Shown piece by piece: positions 1-5,192 of a stretch of DNA of 5,452 nt. Source of the DNA: an uncultured Christensenellaceae bacterium (GTDB taxonomy: Bacteria; Bacillota; Clostridia; Christensenellales; Aristaeellaceae). The DNA lies in contig CAJOPV010000229.1 of NCBI GenBank assembly GCA_905236495.1, forward strand, positions 1 through 5,452, read 5' to 3'. The notes below the pieces were generated by a model. That model made no database searches. It was not told where the DNA came from and was given only the letters and a program-made list of their open reading frames with translations. Within the stretch, counting starts at the first letter, position 1, and each line of letters opens with the position of its first letter. The translations under genes were made by a program, and so were the position numbers.

Positions 1-504
1 ATTCCCATCGTCCTCCAGCAGTATATACAGGCGGTGATCTACGACGGTTTTTCCAAGGGAAGCCCTTTCCCAGCCTTCAGTATTGAACAGCGGCGCGGGA
101 TCAAAGGACGCGCCCCAATGCACGCCCGTATCGTCCGCCGTGCCGATCTTTCCGGCGAAACGGTTGATCACGTACAGCGTGTCCCCGTCCGGGGCCAGCT
201 GGGTCACCGTTTCATCGATCTCCGCCTGGGCCGCGGCGGGCAGGGCGCTATAAGGCTGCTGATAGTCCTGGAACATTTCCTCTGTGACGACCTGCACGTT
301 TCCTATGTGCTCCGGCTCCTGGGCGTCGTATTTCCAGCGGGTGATTTCTCCGTCGTAATCCAGCACCCAGGCGGCGGCTTCGTCCAGGAACTGATCCCGC
401 ATCCAGGTGTTTTCGTATCGGTGCAGGGGGGATTCCGCCAGCACGTACACACCGATGCCAAGCAGCAGCATAGCTGCCATCAGACACGCCAACATTCGCT
501 TCAT
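1..504 (-). CDS. Exported or membrane-anchored protein of unknown function, 5' part only
   Basis: This frame stays open for 168 codons from an ATG at 504 on the minus strand to the window edge, so the C terminus is missing. The start is supported by an AAGGAGG ribosome binding site at 513-519, eight bases upstream. The N terminus (MKRMLACLMAAMLLLGIGVY) is a positively charged then hydrophobic segment typical of a signal peptide or signal anchor. The mature part is acidic and rich in Trp, Tyr and Asp, and a stretch around residues 120-130 (TLYVINRFAGKIG) could be strand-rich. I recognise no domain. The frame is open further upstream to an ATG at 669, but that would bury the signal sequence about 55 residues in, so I reject it. 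The gene diverges from the two-component genes. It lies downstream of two pairs of LytTR-like repeats and a TATAAT box, which suggests control by that regulator. Coding and export are well supported; function is unknown. Confidence 0.85.
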   Translation of the reverse strand, partial: MKRMLACLMAAMLLLGIGVYVLAESPLHRYENTWMRDQFLDEAAAWVLDYDGEITRWKYDAQEPEHIGNVQVVTEEMFQDYQQPYSALPAAAQAEIDETVTQLAPDGDTLYVINRFAGKIGTADDTGVHWGASFDPAPLFNTEGWERASLGKTVVDHRLYILLEDDGN

Positions 505-538
505 GATTCTTTCCTCCTTCGTTTCGTCGGCATTGCCA

Positions 539-559
539 AAACGGGCGTTGCTCCCGTTT
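539..559 (-). other. Hairpin in the leader of the minus-strand exported gene
   Basis: AAACGGG (539-545) and CCCGTTT (553-559) form a perfect seven-base-pair stem with a seven-base loop. It lies about 20 bases before the ribosome binding site of the exported gene that starts at 504. Read on the minus strand, it is followed only by a single further T and then GGC. It therefore lacks the T tract of an intrinsic terminator and is more likely an mRNA leader structure, or chance. Confidence 0.35.
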
Positions 560-604
560 CCCATGTCAGCATAACGGAAAAAAGACGCAAAAAGGCTGCC
601 TTGG

Positions 605-636
605 CGTGAACGGCGCGCATTCTGACGCAAACGGTA
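605..636 (-). promoter_or_regulatory. Tandem LytTR-like operator, pair 1, upstream of the exported gene
   Basis: Read on the minus strand there is ACCGTTTGCG (636 to 627) and then GCCGTTCACG (614 to 605), offset by 22 bp. Both carry the CCGTT core expected of a LytTR (AgrA-type) half site, and the offset is two helical turns. Both point towards the gene starting at 504. A weak -10-like TATGCT lies at 573-568, with no convincing -35, as expected of an activator-dependent promoter. The site is downstream of the stronger TATAAT at 686-691. It could therefore drive its own promoter or act on a transcript already started. Binding is inferred. Confidence 0.5.
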
Positions 637-685
637 TCCCCTCCTTTCCGCACCTTTCGGGCATTTCATGGGAAAATATATCCTC

Positions 686-691
686 ATTATA
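686..691 (-). promoter_or_regulatory. -10 element of a minus-strand promoter
   Basis: The minus strand reads TATAAT, a perfect sigma-A -10 box. The hexamer 17 bp upstream (TTCCTT, 709-714) is a poor -35. The LytTR-like repeat pair at 721-751 ends 29 bp upstream of this box. A perfect -10, a missing -35 and tandem repeats just upstream suggest an activator-dependent promoter for the exported gene. Transcription would start near 679, giving a leader of about 175 nt. Confidence 0.55.
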
Positions 692-720
692 CACGGTTTT
701 CTTATCGAAAGGAAGGATGG

Positions 721-751
721 CGCAAACGACGGGAAAAACGGCGTGAACGAC
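721..751 (-). promoter_or_regulatory. Tandem LytTR-like operator, pair 2, in the divergent promoter region
   Basis: Read on the minus strand there is GTCGTTCACG (751 to 742) followed by GTCGTTTGCG (730 to 721), offset by exactly 21 bp. The second copy is identical to both repeats found downstream of the kinase gene at 3123-3132 and 3144-3153. The orientation is towards the minus-strand TATAAT at 686-691. The pair ends 12 bp before the -35 of the plus-strand promoter that serves the regulator itself, so a protein bound here could also affect that promoter. LytTR proteins of the AgrA and VirR type bind such direct repeats about two turns apart. That this site is bound by the local regulator is inference. 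Confidence 0.65.
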
Positions 752-763
752 TTTTCCCTGGCG

Positions 764-792
764 TTGCCACCGGGGAGGGAATCGTCTATAAT
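764..792 (+). promoter_or_regulatory. Sigma-A promoter of the two-component operon
   Basis: TTGCCA (764-769) matches the -35 consensus at five of six positions. It is followed by a 17-bp spacer and a perfect TATAAT (787-792). Transcription should begin near 799, giving a leader of about 220 nt before the response regulator start at 1022. This is the best housekeeping-type promoter in the window and implies basal expression of the two-component genes. Confidence 0.75.
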
Positions 793-846
793 AAGGGAGA
801 AGATATATGGTTGTCAATTTGGATGAAGGCTGGGGCACGGAGTGTG

Positions 847-970
847 AAGTGTGGAGTTTGGAGTGTGGAGTTTATTCTTGAAAATGCTTTTCTTCTGAAC
901 GAACGATTGGCTTTTCATGATGGATACAGGTAACGATCACTCCACACTCCACTCTCCACATTCCACACTT
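847..970. repeat. Imperfect inverted repeat of GTGTGGAG units in the two-component leader
   Basis: GGAGTGTGGAGT (860-871) is exactly complementary to ACTCCACACTCC (939-950), and AAGTGTGGA (847-855) to TCCACACTT (962-970). The two stems are separated by an internal loop of 4 and 11 bases and enclose 67 bases. Each arm is itself made of short GTGTGGAG direct repeats. The element lies in the leader of the regulator mRNA. A second, weaker complementarity (TTGGC at 907-911 with 999-1003; TTTCATG at 913-919 with 986-992) interlocks with it, so the two could not both form as simple hairpins. It may be a copy of a dispersed genomic repeat or a regulatory leader; the window alone cannot decide. Confidence 0.6.
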
Positions 971-1021
971 GATACCCTACACTTCCATGAAATCAATTGC
1001 CAAACGATCGGGAGGCTTTGT

Positions 1022-1744
1022 ATGAACATCGTGATCTGCGACGACGAAGCGCTTTGCCGCCGGCAGGTGGAGGATTGCGTGACGGCCTGGGCGAAAGCCC
1101 ACGGACGGGAGAGCGCCGTGTCCGTTCACGCTTACCCGTCCAGCGAGGACCTGCTGGAGCATTGGGAAGGGGGCCTGCCCATGGATATGCTGTTCCTGGA
1201 TATCGAGATACCCTCCGAATTATCCGGGATGGAGGTGGCGAAACGCATCCACGAAAAGAACGAGTACGTTCCCATGGCCTTCATCACCAATTATGCCGAA
1301 TATGCTCTGGACGGTTACACCGTTAACGCCCTGCGGTATCTGCTAAAGCCCGTATCGCCCGCCGCCGTTTCCGAATGCCTGGATATCGCCTGGAGCCGCT
1401 GGATGCTGGCCCAGTCGGACAGCGTGAGCGTCCAGGCGGGGCGGCAGACGATTCTCGTGCCCGCCCGGAATATCATTATGATCGAAGCCCAGGGCCACAC
1501 CCTGCGCATCGAAACAGCGGGCGGCGAGCCCATCGAGACAAGAGCCAAGCTGGGCGATTATCTGTCCCTTTTGCCAAAGGGGATGTTCGGGCAATGCCAC
1601 AAGGGCTTTATCGTCAACGTTCAGTACGTTCGCCGCATCGAGCCAGGGAAAATCACCCTGGCGGGCGGAAAGCCCGTGCCCGTGGGGCGGAAATATGCCG
1701 GGCAGTTTTTCGACCTCTTCAACCGCTACAACCAGGGGAGGTGA
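1022..1744 (+). CDS. LytTR-family response regulator
   Basis: This is a 240-residue response regulator with an N-terminal receiver (about 1-125) and a C-terminal LytTR DNA-binding domain (about 135-235), the usual size and order for AgrA/LytR-type proteins. Receiver signatures are the acidic pair in CDDE (Asp7, Asp8), the phosphate-accepting Asp60 in LFLDIEIP, the switch Thr89 and Lys109 in LLKP. The LytTR part shows the usual strand pattern, with FGQCHKGFIVNVQYV near 189-203. The ATG at 1022 is chosen because GGGAGG (1010-1015) sits six bases upstream. An in-frame ATG at 917 has no ribosome binding site and would add 35 residues encoded by the repeat-rich leader. The kinase gene follows after six bases, so the pair is one operon and its partner is almost certainly that kinase. 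LytTR proteins bind tandem repeats of the kind seen at 605-636, 721-751 and 3122-3153. Confidence 0.95.
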   Translation: MNIVICDDEALCRRQVEDCVTAWAKAHGRESAVSVHAYPSSEDLLEHWEGGLPMDMLFLDIEIPSELSGMEVAKRIHEKNEYVPMAFITNYAEYALDGYTVNALRYLLKPVSPAAVSECLDIAWSRWMLAQSDSVSVQAGRQTILVPARNIIMIEAQGHTLRIETAGGEPIETRAKLGDYLSLLPKGMFGQCHKGFIVNVQYVRRIEPGKITLAGGKPVPVGRKYAGQFFDLFNRYNQGR

Positions 1745-1750
1745 GGGAAA

Positions 1751-3064
1751 ATGTGGACGGTGTTTGAGGTGGCGGTGAATCTGTTTCAGGGCTTTCTGAT
1801 GATCTATTTTATCAGCCGCTGCCTGCCGGACGCCAAGCGCCCGCATTGGGGCTGGGACGTGCTGTTTGAGGCGCTGTGCGGCGGTTTCCTCACCCTGTAT
1901 CTGTTTTTCCCGCTGCCCATGCAGACGGATAACCTGGTGTTTCTTTTCCCCTTCCTGTATGCGTGTGTCACAGGCCGCAGCGCCTGGCCCCAGCGAATTT
2001 TATGGACGCTGGTGCTGGCCGCCTTCTTCCTGGCGGTGGCGGATATTTCCTTCGCGGTGCTCAAATGGGCGCTGGGGGTGGAATACGAGCAGCTGATGGC
2101 CTATACCTCCATCCATTTGACGTATATGCTCACCACCAACGTGCTTTTGTTCCTGCTGGCCTCCGCCATTCCCCGCATCGCGGGCAGGAGCGGAAACGGC
2201 GCCTTGTCCTTATCGGCGCTGTCGCTGTTTTTTGCGTCGCTGGTGCTCCAGCTGGTGATCGCCGAGTTGCTTTTTTCCTACCAGCTTCGCCACCCCTCCC
2301 AGGACCCGTCCTTCGCCGTTATCAGCGTGTGCGCCCTGGCGCTGATGGTGATTACCATCCTGCTGTATGAGCTGATTTCCCAATCGGTGATAAAGCGCCG
2401 CCAGGCGGAAATGACCCTGCAAATGATGGATCTGGGCCGCCGGCACAATCAGGATATTCAATCCATGTATGCTGAAATGATGGCTGCCCAGCATGATATG
2501 CGCCACCGCATCGCCGCGGCGGAGGAATTGCTCAGGGAGGGAAACGCCCCAACTGACCAGCAGGCGCGGGAATTGCTCCGCGGCGTGCAAAGCGTTCCAA
2601 AGCCCTTCATTACCGGCTGCGCGCTCATGGACGCGGTGCTGACGGCGAAGAAGGCCGTGATGGATCAAAACGGCATTGTTTTCCGCTATCAGCCCTACCC
2701 CCTCAGCCGCCTGCCCATCCCGGAAACGGATTTTTGCATGGTGATTTCAAACCTCCTGGACAACGCCATCGAGGCCATCCAGCGAATGAATCAGCAATCG
2801 GGCGATCCGCCCGCCGTGTCCCTGTCCTTCGCCCGTTCCTGGGATATGTTTTACATCCGCTGTGAAAACCCCTTCGATCCCGCCACCCTCCGCCTCCACA
2901 GCGGGCAATTTCTCTCCTCCAAGGAAAACACCCGCCTCCACGGCTTCGGCACCCGCTATATCCGAAAGACCTGCGAAAATGTCGGCGGGCAATGTAAATT
3001 CGTTCAGGAAGGGGATACTTTTCGGGTAGAGATCGTGCTGCCGGACGAGACGGTAATCGCGTAA
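1751..3064 (+). CDS. Multi-pass GHKL sensor histidine kinase (AgrC-like)
   Basis: This is a 437-residue membrane kinase. The first 210 residues hold about six or seven hydrophobic segments (roughly 3-24, 36-55, 61-76, 83-106, 118-140, 152-177 and 188-210). A linker that may be helical follows (about 211-245). The dimerisation and phosphorylation motif is HDMRHR with His248. The ATPase domain has the N box ISNLLDNAIEAI (Asn334, Asn338) and a glycine-rich motif around HGFGTRYIRK (398-405). This is the AgrC-type architecture, in which the signal is sensed in or at the membrane. The start is supported by GGGGAGG just before the regulator's stop codon. The cognate regulator lies immediately upstream. 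No agrB or agrD peptide-processing genes are visible here, so the ligand is unknown. An intrinsic terminator follows the stop codon. Confidence 0.94.
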   Translation: MWTVFEVAVNLFQGFLMIYFISRCLPDAKRPHWGWDVLFEALCGGFLTLYLFFPLPMQTDNLVFLFPFLYACVTGRSAWPQRILWTLVLAAFFLAVADISFAVLKWALGVEYEQLMAYTSIHLTYMLTTNVLLFLLASAIPRIAGRSGNGALSLSALSLFFASLVLQLVIAELLFSYQLRHPSQDPSFAVISVCALALMVITILLYELISQSVIKRRQAEMTLQMMDLGRRHNQDIQSMYAEMMAAQHDMRHRIAAAEELLREGNAPTDQQARELLRGVQSVPKPFITGCALMDAVLTAKKAVMDQNGIVFRYQPYPLSRLPIPETDFCMVISNLLDNAIEAIQRMNQQSGDPPAVSLSFARSWDMFYIRCENPFDPATLRLHSGQFLSSKENTRLHGFGTRYIRKTCENVGGQCKFVQEGDTFRVEIVLPDETVIA

Positions 3065-3092
3065 CGGATTTCTTGATAACAGCTTTTTGAAG

Positions 3093-3122
3093 CCTGCCTT
3101 TGATGAAAAAGGCGGGTTTTTT
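3093..3122 (+). terminator. Intrinsic terminator after the two-component operon
   Basis: CCTGCCTTT (3093-3101) pairs with AAAGGCGGG (3108-3116) through nine base pairs, one of them a G-T wobble, around a six-base loop. It is followed directly by six T residues (3117-3122). It begins about 30 bases after the kinase stop codon and separates that operon from the peptide/sigma operon. Confidence 0.9.
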
Positions 3123-3153
3123 GTCGTTTGCGGTGTATGCGCTGTCGTTTGCG
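3122..3153 (+). promoter_or_regulatory. Tandem LytTR-like operator, pair 3, upstream of the peptide/sigma operon
   Basis: TGTCGTTTGCG occurs twice without mismatch, at 3122-3132 and 3143-3153, offset by 21 bp. The ten-base core is identical to the copy at 721-730 on the minus strand. It starts at the end of the kinase terminator's T tract and points towards the small peptide gene at 3237. No good -35 follows. Possible -10 elements are TATTCT (3170-3175) and TAGGAT (3185-3190), both weak, which fits a promoter that needs an activator. Two direct repeats two turns apart with a GTT core match the LytTR binding pattern. Recognition by the adjacent regulator is inferred. Confidence 0.65.
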
Positions 3154-3236
3154 TTATCTGCCTTTTACATATTCTCTTTTCCGATAGGATGAAGTGGGTT
3201 CATCAAGCATACGCGCATCGGAAAGGAGAAACAAAA

Positions 3237-3332
3237 ATGAAAGAAACGATCATTCCTTTGGCTGTCATATTGTTTTTGCTTTGCATCGTGCTGGTGATGG
3301 CGCTGTCGGGCGGGATGGGAGGCGCGGCGTGA
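3237..3332 (+). CDS. Small single-pass membrane peptide, 31 residues
   Basis: This short frame encodes a 31-residue peptide beginning MKETIIPLAVILFLLCIVLV and ending MALSGGMGGAA. It has a short charged start, one hydrophobic segment (about 5-23) with one Cys, and a tail rich in Gly and Ala. An AAAGGAG ribosome binding site (3222-3228) lies eight bases before the ATG, a strong reason to consider it translated. The frame stays open upstream to a TTG at 3087, but that lies beside the terminator and has no ribosome binding site. It is the first gene after the LytTR-like repeats and precedes the sigma factor. It could be a small membrane modulator of the sigma/anti-sigma pair or of the kinase, or a short hydrophobic signal peptide. 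I recognise no family, and these roles are guesses. Confidence 0.65.
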   Translation: MKETIIPLAVILFLLCIVLVMALSGGMGGAA

Positions 3333-3436
3333 AAAGCGAAGGAGGAAATTGTAAATTCTTTGATGGAAAAGAACAAACGCCGCCGCTTGCGCATCTGAAA
3401 AGCGAAACGGAACGGAACCGGGAAGGGACGAAGAAA

Positions 3437-3916
3437 GTGGATGCGGGGACATTTCAGGAAAAGGTGACGGCGATGGAAAAGGTGCTGTATCGGGCGGCGC
3501 TCAGCCACCTGCGCCACCCCCAGGACGCGGAGGACGCGGTGCAGGAGGCCATCGCCCTGGCGTGGGAGAAGCGGGAAAGCCTGCGGAACCCCGATCAGTT
3601 TTCCGGCTGGCTGTATCGCATTTTGGTGAACCAGTGCAGGCAAACGCTGCGGCGAAAAAAACGGTTCAGCTTCTATCCGCTTCAGGAGGATTCCGCCGTG
3701 CAGCAGCCCCAGGAAAGCGATTCCGTCAAAGAAGCGATGGAAATGCTGCCTCCGGATATCCGCACCCTGATGATGCTGCGTTATCTGGACGGATACGCCA
3801 TGCGACAGATCGCGGAGGCGCTGGGCCTGCCCCTGGGCACCGTGTCCACCCGGCTGGCACGGGGGAGAAAGAAGCTAAAGGAATTATTGTCGGTCGATTG
3901 GGAGGATGAAACATGA
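3437..3916 (+). CDS. ECF-type RNA polymerase sigma factor
   Basis: With the GTG at 3437 this is a 159-residue ECF sigma factor, a normal length for the family. Region 2 runs from about 14 to 75, with HPQDAEDAVQEAIALAW (region 2.2) and FSGWLYRILVNQCRQTLRRK (regions 2.3-2.4, -10 recognition). A linker of about 22 residues follows. Region 4 (about 99-152) has LPPDIRTLMMLRYLDGYAM and a helix-turn-helix at IAEALGLPLGTVSTRLARGR for the -35. The start is uncertain. A GTG at 3329 overlaps the stop codon of the small peptide gene and has GGGAGG six bases upstream; it would give 195 residues with an atypical 36-residue extension. I prefer 3437 because the family normally begins shortly before the YRAAL helix; an AAGGGA lies eight bases before it. 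The stop overlaps the next ATG by four bases, the usual coupling of an ECF factor to its inhibitor. Confidence 0.92.
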   Translation: MDAGTFQEKVTAMEKVLYRAALSHLRHPQDAEDAVQEAIALAWEKRESLRNPDQFSGWLYRILVNQCRQTLRRKKRFSFYPLQEDSAVQQPQESDSVKEAMEMLPPDIRTLMMLRYLDGYAMRQIAEALGLPLGTVSTRLARGRKKLKELLSVDWEDET

Positions 3917-5100
3917 CGCAATCTGAGTTTTGCCGCTTGCTGCTTGAAAAGTACCCGGAAATGCCGGAGCGTTTTGCGGCGCGGACGGAGGAGACGCTGC
4001 GGCGCTGCGTTTCCTCCCCGCGGCAGGCGGCGGGGCGCGTTTTCCCGTTGAACAAGCGGGGATTGATCCTGGCTGTGGCCCTCCTGATCCTCCTTTTCAC
4101 CACGGCGGCTTACGCGGCCACCCATTGGGGGATTTTCGACAGCCTGTCCTTCCTGCTGGGAGATACCGCGCCCAGGAGCGCCGACGGGGTGATGCAAAGC
4201 GATTTGTATCAGGAAACGGTGAACGGCGTGGAAATCACCGTGCGGGAGGCGGGCTACGACGGGCGGACGCTGTTTGTGCGCGTCAGCTACCGCATGCTGG
4301 ACGTAGATCGGCCCCTGGGCATCACCGCCCGGGAGGCGTATGGGGATCGCATCCCCAGCGGCATGGCCCCGGACGCCTTTTTGCCGGAGGGAGCAAAGGA
4401 AGGTGCGGAAGCGCTGCTGGCGGATCATCAAGTAGGCTGGTGGGCGGACTGTATCTGGCTTGACGGCCAGCCCATGGAGATGCCCAGCGGCTCCGGCGGG
4501 GTAATCAGCGGAAGCCAGACGCCGGGCGAGATCATTGTGACGGAATACTGGCGGCTGGACAACGAGGATATCCGGCTGGACGGCGCGGTGGACGTGACGC
4601 TGCCCATCGGGGCCTGGCAGGACAGCAAATACCGCCGTTCGCTGTTTGACCCTGAAACAAAAGAAATGCAATTGCCGGATCGCGGGGCGGTCACCTTCCG
4701 TATGGACACAAGGCGCGTGCAGGAAAAGGTGGTCACCGAGCATCCCAACCTGGAAACGAACGTCGGCGGCACGGCGGTTTGGGTCAGCGAAATTACCTAT
4801 ACGCCGCTATTGACATACTTGAAGCTGCGCTATCGGCTGCCGGAGGCGGAAAGAAATTTCCTGTTTGGCAACGGGGACGAGGCCTGGCCCGCGGATTCCT
4901 TCAGCCGCGCGCTGTACGCCCTGGAATTGACGGATGAAAGCGGCAAGCCCCTGTTCCCGCGCCATGGGGGCATTTCCGCCGTAGGGGAAACCTGGGCGGA
5001 ACTGACCTATCCCGCGCTGGAGGAAATCCCCCCAACATTGTATCTGGCCCCCGTGGAAAACGGACAGGGGGATATGACGCGGGCCGTCCGGGTCAGGTGA
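3913..5100 (+). CDS. Single-pass membrane protein, presumed anti-sigma factor (DUF4179-like)
   Basis: This is a 395-residue protein with a cytoplasmic N terminus of about 48 residues, one membrane segment (about 49-68, LILAVALLILLFTTAAYAA) and a large extracytoplasmic part. Just after the membrane, residues 96-130 (for example QETVNGVEITVREAGYDGRT) resemble the DUF4179-type domain that often accompanies ECF sigma factors in Bacillota. A second part (about 260-395) looks strand-rich and may be another domain. The N terminus lacks the HxxxCxxC zinc motif of classical anti-sigma domains, so sigma binding is inferred from the gene order and the ATGA overlap with the sigma gene. GGAGG (3901-3905) supports the start. 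The outer part could sense an envelope signal or ligand. Membrane topology is clear; the inhibitor role is likely but unproven. Confidence 0.88.
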   Translation: MTQSEFCRLLLEKYPEMPERFAARTEETLRRCVSSPRQAAGRVFPLNKRGLILAVALLILLFTTAAYAATHWGIFDSLSFLLGDTAPRSADGVMQSDLYQETVNGVEITVREAGYDGRTLFVRVSYRMLDVDRPLGITAREAYGDRIPSGMAPDAFLPEGAKEGAEALLADHQVGWWADCIWLDGQPMEMPSGSGGVISGSQTPGEIIVTEYWRLDNEDIRLDGAVDVTLPIGAWQDSKYRRSLFDPETKEMQLPDRGAVTFRMDTRRVQEKVVTEHPNLETNVGGTAVWVSEITYTPLLTYLKLRYRLPEAERNFLFGNGDEAWPADSFSRALYALELTDESGKPLFPRHGGISAVGETWAELTYPALEEIPPTLYLAPVENGQGDMTRAVRVR

Positions 5101-5129
5101 ATTGTAACAGTTTTGCCTGCTGAAATCAC

Positions 5130-5146
5130 GCGGGCTATCAGCCCGT
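5130..5146 (+). other. Short hairpin between the anti-sigma and the next gene
   Basis: CGGGCT (5131-5136) and AGCCCG (5140-5145) form a perfect six-pair stem, extended by one G-T pair, around a three-base loop. No T tract follows, so it is not a normal terminator, and read-through into the gene at 5193 is plausible. GCCTGC at 5115-5120 could pair instead with 5130-5135, giving an alternative fold. The 92-base gap otherwise shows no convincing promoter. Confidence 0.4.
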
Positions 5147-5192
5147 CTAATGAGCGAAGGTCTTCAAAAAAACAGAAAACGGAGGGATCAAC

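Noticed and set aside
539..559. Intrinsic terminator between the promoter and the minus-strand gene
   Set aside because: The stem is short and its Ts belong to the stem itself; no T tract follows on either strand.
501..620. 39-codon minus-strand frame overlapping the exported gene's start codon
   Set aside because: It has no ribosome binding site at usable spacing, and the protein it would make resembles no known sequence.
505..669. In-frame extension of the minus-strand exported protein up to an ATG at 669 or a TTG inside the repeat at 627-636
   Set aside because: The signal sequence would be buried about 44-55 residues in, and the ATG at 504 has its own AAGGAGG. The upstream AGGAGG near 641-648 is noted but not needed.
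841..970. CRISPR array or tandem-repeat locus from the GTGTGGAG units
   Set aside because: The units are short, irregular and arranged as inverted arms without regular spacers.
917..1021. N-terminal extension of the response regulator from an ATG at 917
   Set aside because: It has no ribosome binding site, it would encode repeat-derived residues, and the receiver domain begins exactly at the ATG at 1022, which has GGGAGG at good spacing.
3087..3236. Upstream extension of the 31-residue peptide from a TTG at 3087
   Set aside because: The TTG lies beside the terminator and lacks a ribosome binding site, and the added region overlaps the terminator and the repeats.
1022..3332. Complete agr-type quorum-sensing operon
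   Set aside because: The regulator and kinase are Agr-like, but there is no AgrB protease gene and no AgrD-like precursor in the window; the 31-residue peptide lacks the AgrD layout.
5103..5132. ECF-type promoter beginning with TGTAAC before the gene at 5193
   Set aside because: TGTAAC (5103-5108) resembles an ECF -35, but no CGTC-like -10 lies 16-17 bp downstream; the nearest CG pair is about 20 bp away.
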